Shown: positions 63,024 through 64,000 of the stretch, piece by piece
Position numbering within the stretch: the stretch's first letter is position 1
Layout of the letters: every line of letters starts with the position of its first letter
NCBI RefSeq assembly: GCF_004362015.1
Contig: NZ_SNWW01000008.1
Coordinates: 186,001-250,000 of the forward strand
DNA length: 64,000 nt
Direction: 5' to 3'
Origin: Flavobacterium chryseum
GTDB lineage: Bacteria > Bacteroidota > Bacteroidia > Flavobacteriales > Flavobacteriaceae
Translations under genes and position numbers: made by a program
The notes under the pieces: generated by a model
Told to the model about the DNA's origin: nothing
Database searches by the model: none
What the model saw: only the letters and a program-made list of their open reading frames with translations

Positions 63024-63992
63024 ATGGACAATCAAGATAAAATATTCGATAAATTTAAAGAGGCGGCTCACAACTCAGAGCTGAAAGATTTTTCAGGGAT
63101 GGAAAAAGTCTGGTCTCGCGTTGAAGACAAACTCGACAAAAAAGAAGACAAAAAAGCGATTTCATTATGGAAAAAAATTGCAATCGCAGCTTCTCTCCTA
63201 TTAATCATTTCTTTGGGTGCTCAGTTTTTAAAATCAGAAAAGACAACTACAATTCCAAACTCAAAAGTGGTTGTTAATAAAGATGAAACAATTCAAAATT
63301 CTGTTGTAGAAAAAAATAAAGATGCTGTTGCAGAAGATTCTAACATTGTACCAAAAGAAAAAGCAATTGAGATTTTAAATAATCAAGTTAAAAATCAACA
63401 AAAAGTTGCTGTAAACGAAATACAGCTTGCTATTTCTGAGGCTGTCGGAACGGGATCATCAACTGCGCAAGAGGCTACTGCAGATTTCATGGTTGCTCCA
63501 GTACAAGCCGAAGCCGAATATTCAAAAGAAGAGAATTCAGACATAAAAAGAAAAATAGATTCAGAAGCTTATTCTGATGCAAAAGAAAGAGAATCTGCTA
63601 AAGTTTCGTTTGCCGCCAAAAGATCAGCATCTGCTGCAATGGCTAAGAAAAACGCCCCTCTAATTATCCTTAACGGAACTGCAATGGCGCACAGCGATGA
63701 AGCAAAAAAAGACAAAATGATGTCTGCTGAACTTTCAAATTTAGAACCTTCAAATGTAGACTCATTGGTAATTCTGGACGAACCTTTATATATTATTGAC
63801 GGAATTTATTATTCTGAAAATGATTTATATGGTCCAAATCCAACAAGTCCGTACGCACCTTTAGACAAACAGGAAATTAAAACCATAACCATTCTTCAGG
63901 ATCTGGAAGCCACAGCAAAATATGGCGAAAAAGGAAAAAAAGGAGTTGTTATCATTACTACCAAAACAGGAAAACCGGTCAACAAAAAATAA
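63024..63992 (+). CDS. anti-sigma-like membrane protein with TonB-plug-like C-terminus
   Basis: The 322-residue protein has a cytoplasmic N-terminus (FKEAAHNSELKDFSGMEKVW), one membrane helix (AIAASLLLIISLGAQFL, about 51-67) and a long, low-complexity periplasmic part rich in Ala, Lys and Glu. The last 80 residues read LYIIDGIYYS, IKTITILQDLEATAKYGEKG and KKGVVIITTKTG, closely like the plug-domain end of SusC/RagA receptors. The N-terminus probably holds the sigma factor encoded just upstream; the plug-like tail may contact an outer-membrane or TonB partner. No zinc motif of the ZAS type is seen. The stop codon lies 8 bases before the window end. Confidence 0.8.
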   Translation: MDNQDKIFDKFKEAAHNSELKDFSGMEKVWSRVEDKLDKKEDKKAISLWKKIAIAASLLLIISLGAQFLKSEKTTTIPNSKVVVNKDETIQNSVVEKNKDAVAEDSNIVPKEKAIEILNNQVKNQQKVAVNEIQLAISEAVGTGSSTAQEATADFMVAPVQAEAEYSKEENSDIKRKIDSEAYSDAKERESAKVSFAAKRSASAAMAKKNAPLIILNGTAMAHSDEAKKDKMMSAELSNLEPSNVDSLVILDEPLYIIDGIYYSENDLYGPNPTSPYAPLDKQEIKTITILQDLEATAKYGEKGKKGVVIITTKTGKPVNKK

Positions 63993-64000
63993 TCTTACTT

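Noticed and set aside
1-64000. tRNA or rRNA genes
   Set aside because: None of the intergenic gaps contained a recognisable cloverleaf or the GTTCGAnTC-type T-arm by eye; a tRNAscan run would settle it.

Overview
The window is a piece of a low-GC genome from a Flavobacterium-like member of the Bacteroidota. The evidence is the gene content (Wza/Wzc export with a PHP-type tyrosine phosphatase, TonB receptor plus PepSY protein, SecA without the C-terminal zinc motif), promoters of the form TAnnTTTG with TTG about 19 bp upstream in the best cases, almost no Shine-Dalgarno sequences, and many small palindromic intergenic repeats. No rRNA, tRNA, CRISPR array, transposase or phage gene was seen.

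Layout. 1-1086: a truncated DUF5009-type membrane acyltransferase. 1231-20400: an exopolysaccharide/capsule locus. Sixteen minus-strand genes run from a promoter near 20370 down to wzc at 2058: a nucleotidyltransferase, fcl and gmd (GDP-L-fucose), wzx, a pyruvyltransferase-like gene, an OafA-SGNH acyltransferase, a GT4, wzy, a second GT4, two hexapeptide acetyltransferases, two GT2s, a WcaJ-type initiating transferase, wza and wzc. A convergent CpsB/YwqE-type phosphatase closes the locus behind a 29-bp-arm bidirectional terminator. Together these make a Wzx/Wzy-dependent, fucose-containing, probably acylated and possibly pyruvylated polysaccharide under tyrosine kinase/phosphatase control.

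20574-31408: housekeeping genes: a frameshifted secreted beta-propeller-like gene, an Uup-type ABC-F protein, a stress-type glycine-zipper protein, a methyltransferase, a lipoprotein, a LolD/MacB-type ATPase, cob(I)alamin adenosyltransferase, a DUF2795 protein and secA. 31545-35848: a probable metal uptake operon (small CxxxC protein, TonB receptor, duplicated PepSY protein). 35915-39342: a TrmH-like methyltransferase, a small secreted protein and a compact three-gene cassette (APS kinase, Asp/Asn beta-hydroxylase family protein, sulfotransferase) whose substrate is unknown; it is the best candidate for an undescribed system here. 39517-49994: a sirtuin lacking zinc cysteines, purB, a cation/proton antiporter, Prx6, MFS and AEC transporters, an Rrf2 regulator with an NAD(P)-binding partner (each preceded by a copy of the same 19-bp operator-like sequence), and meaB. 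MeaB and the adenosyltransferase both point to a B12-dependent methylmalonyl-CoA mutase elsewhere in the genome.

50030-63992: lipoprotein, LTA-synthase-like sulfatase, small acidic protein, MATE pump, outer membrane barrel, a di-haem peroxidase with an imelysin-like N-terminus beside a PhoX-like lipoprotein, PPK2, three unknown genes, and an ECF sigma factor with an anti-sigma-like membrane protein ending in a TonB-plug-like segment.

Intergenic space carries at least six repeat families, including a ~146-bp element present twice in opposite orientation.
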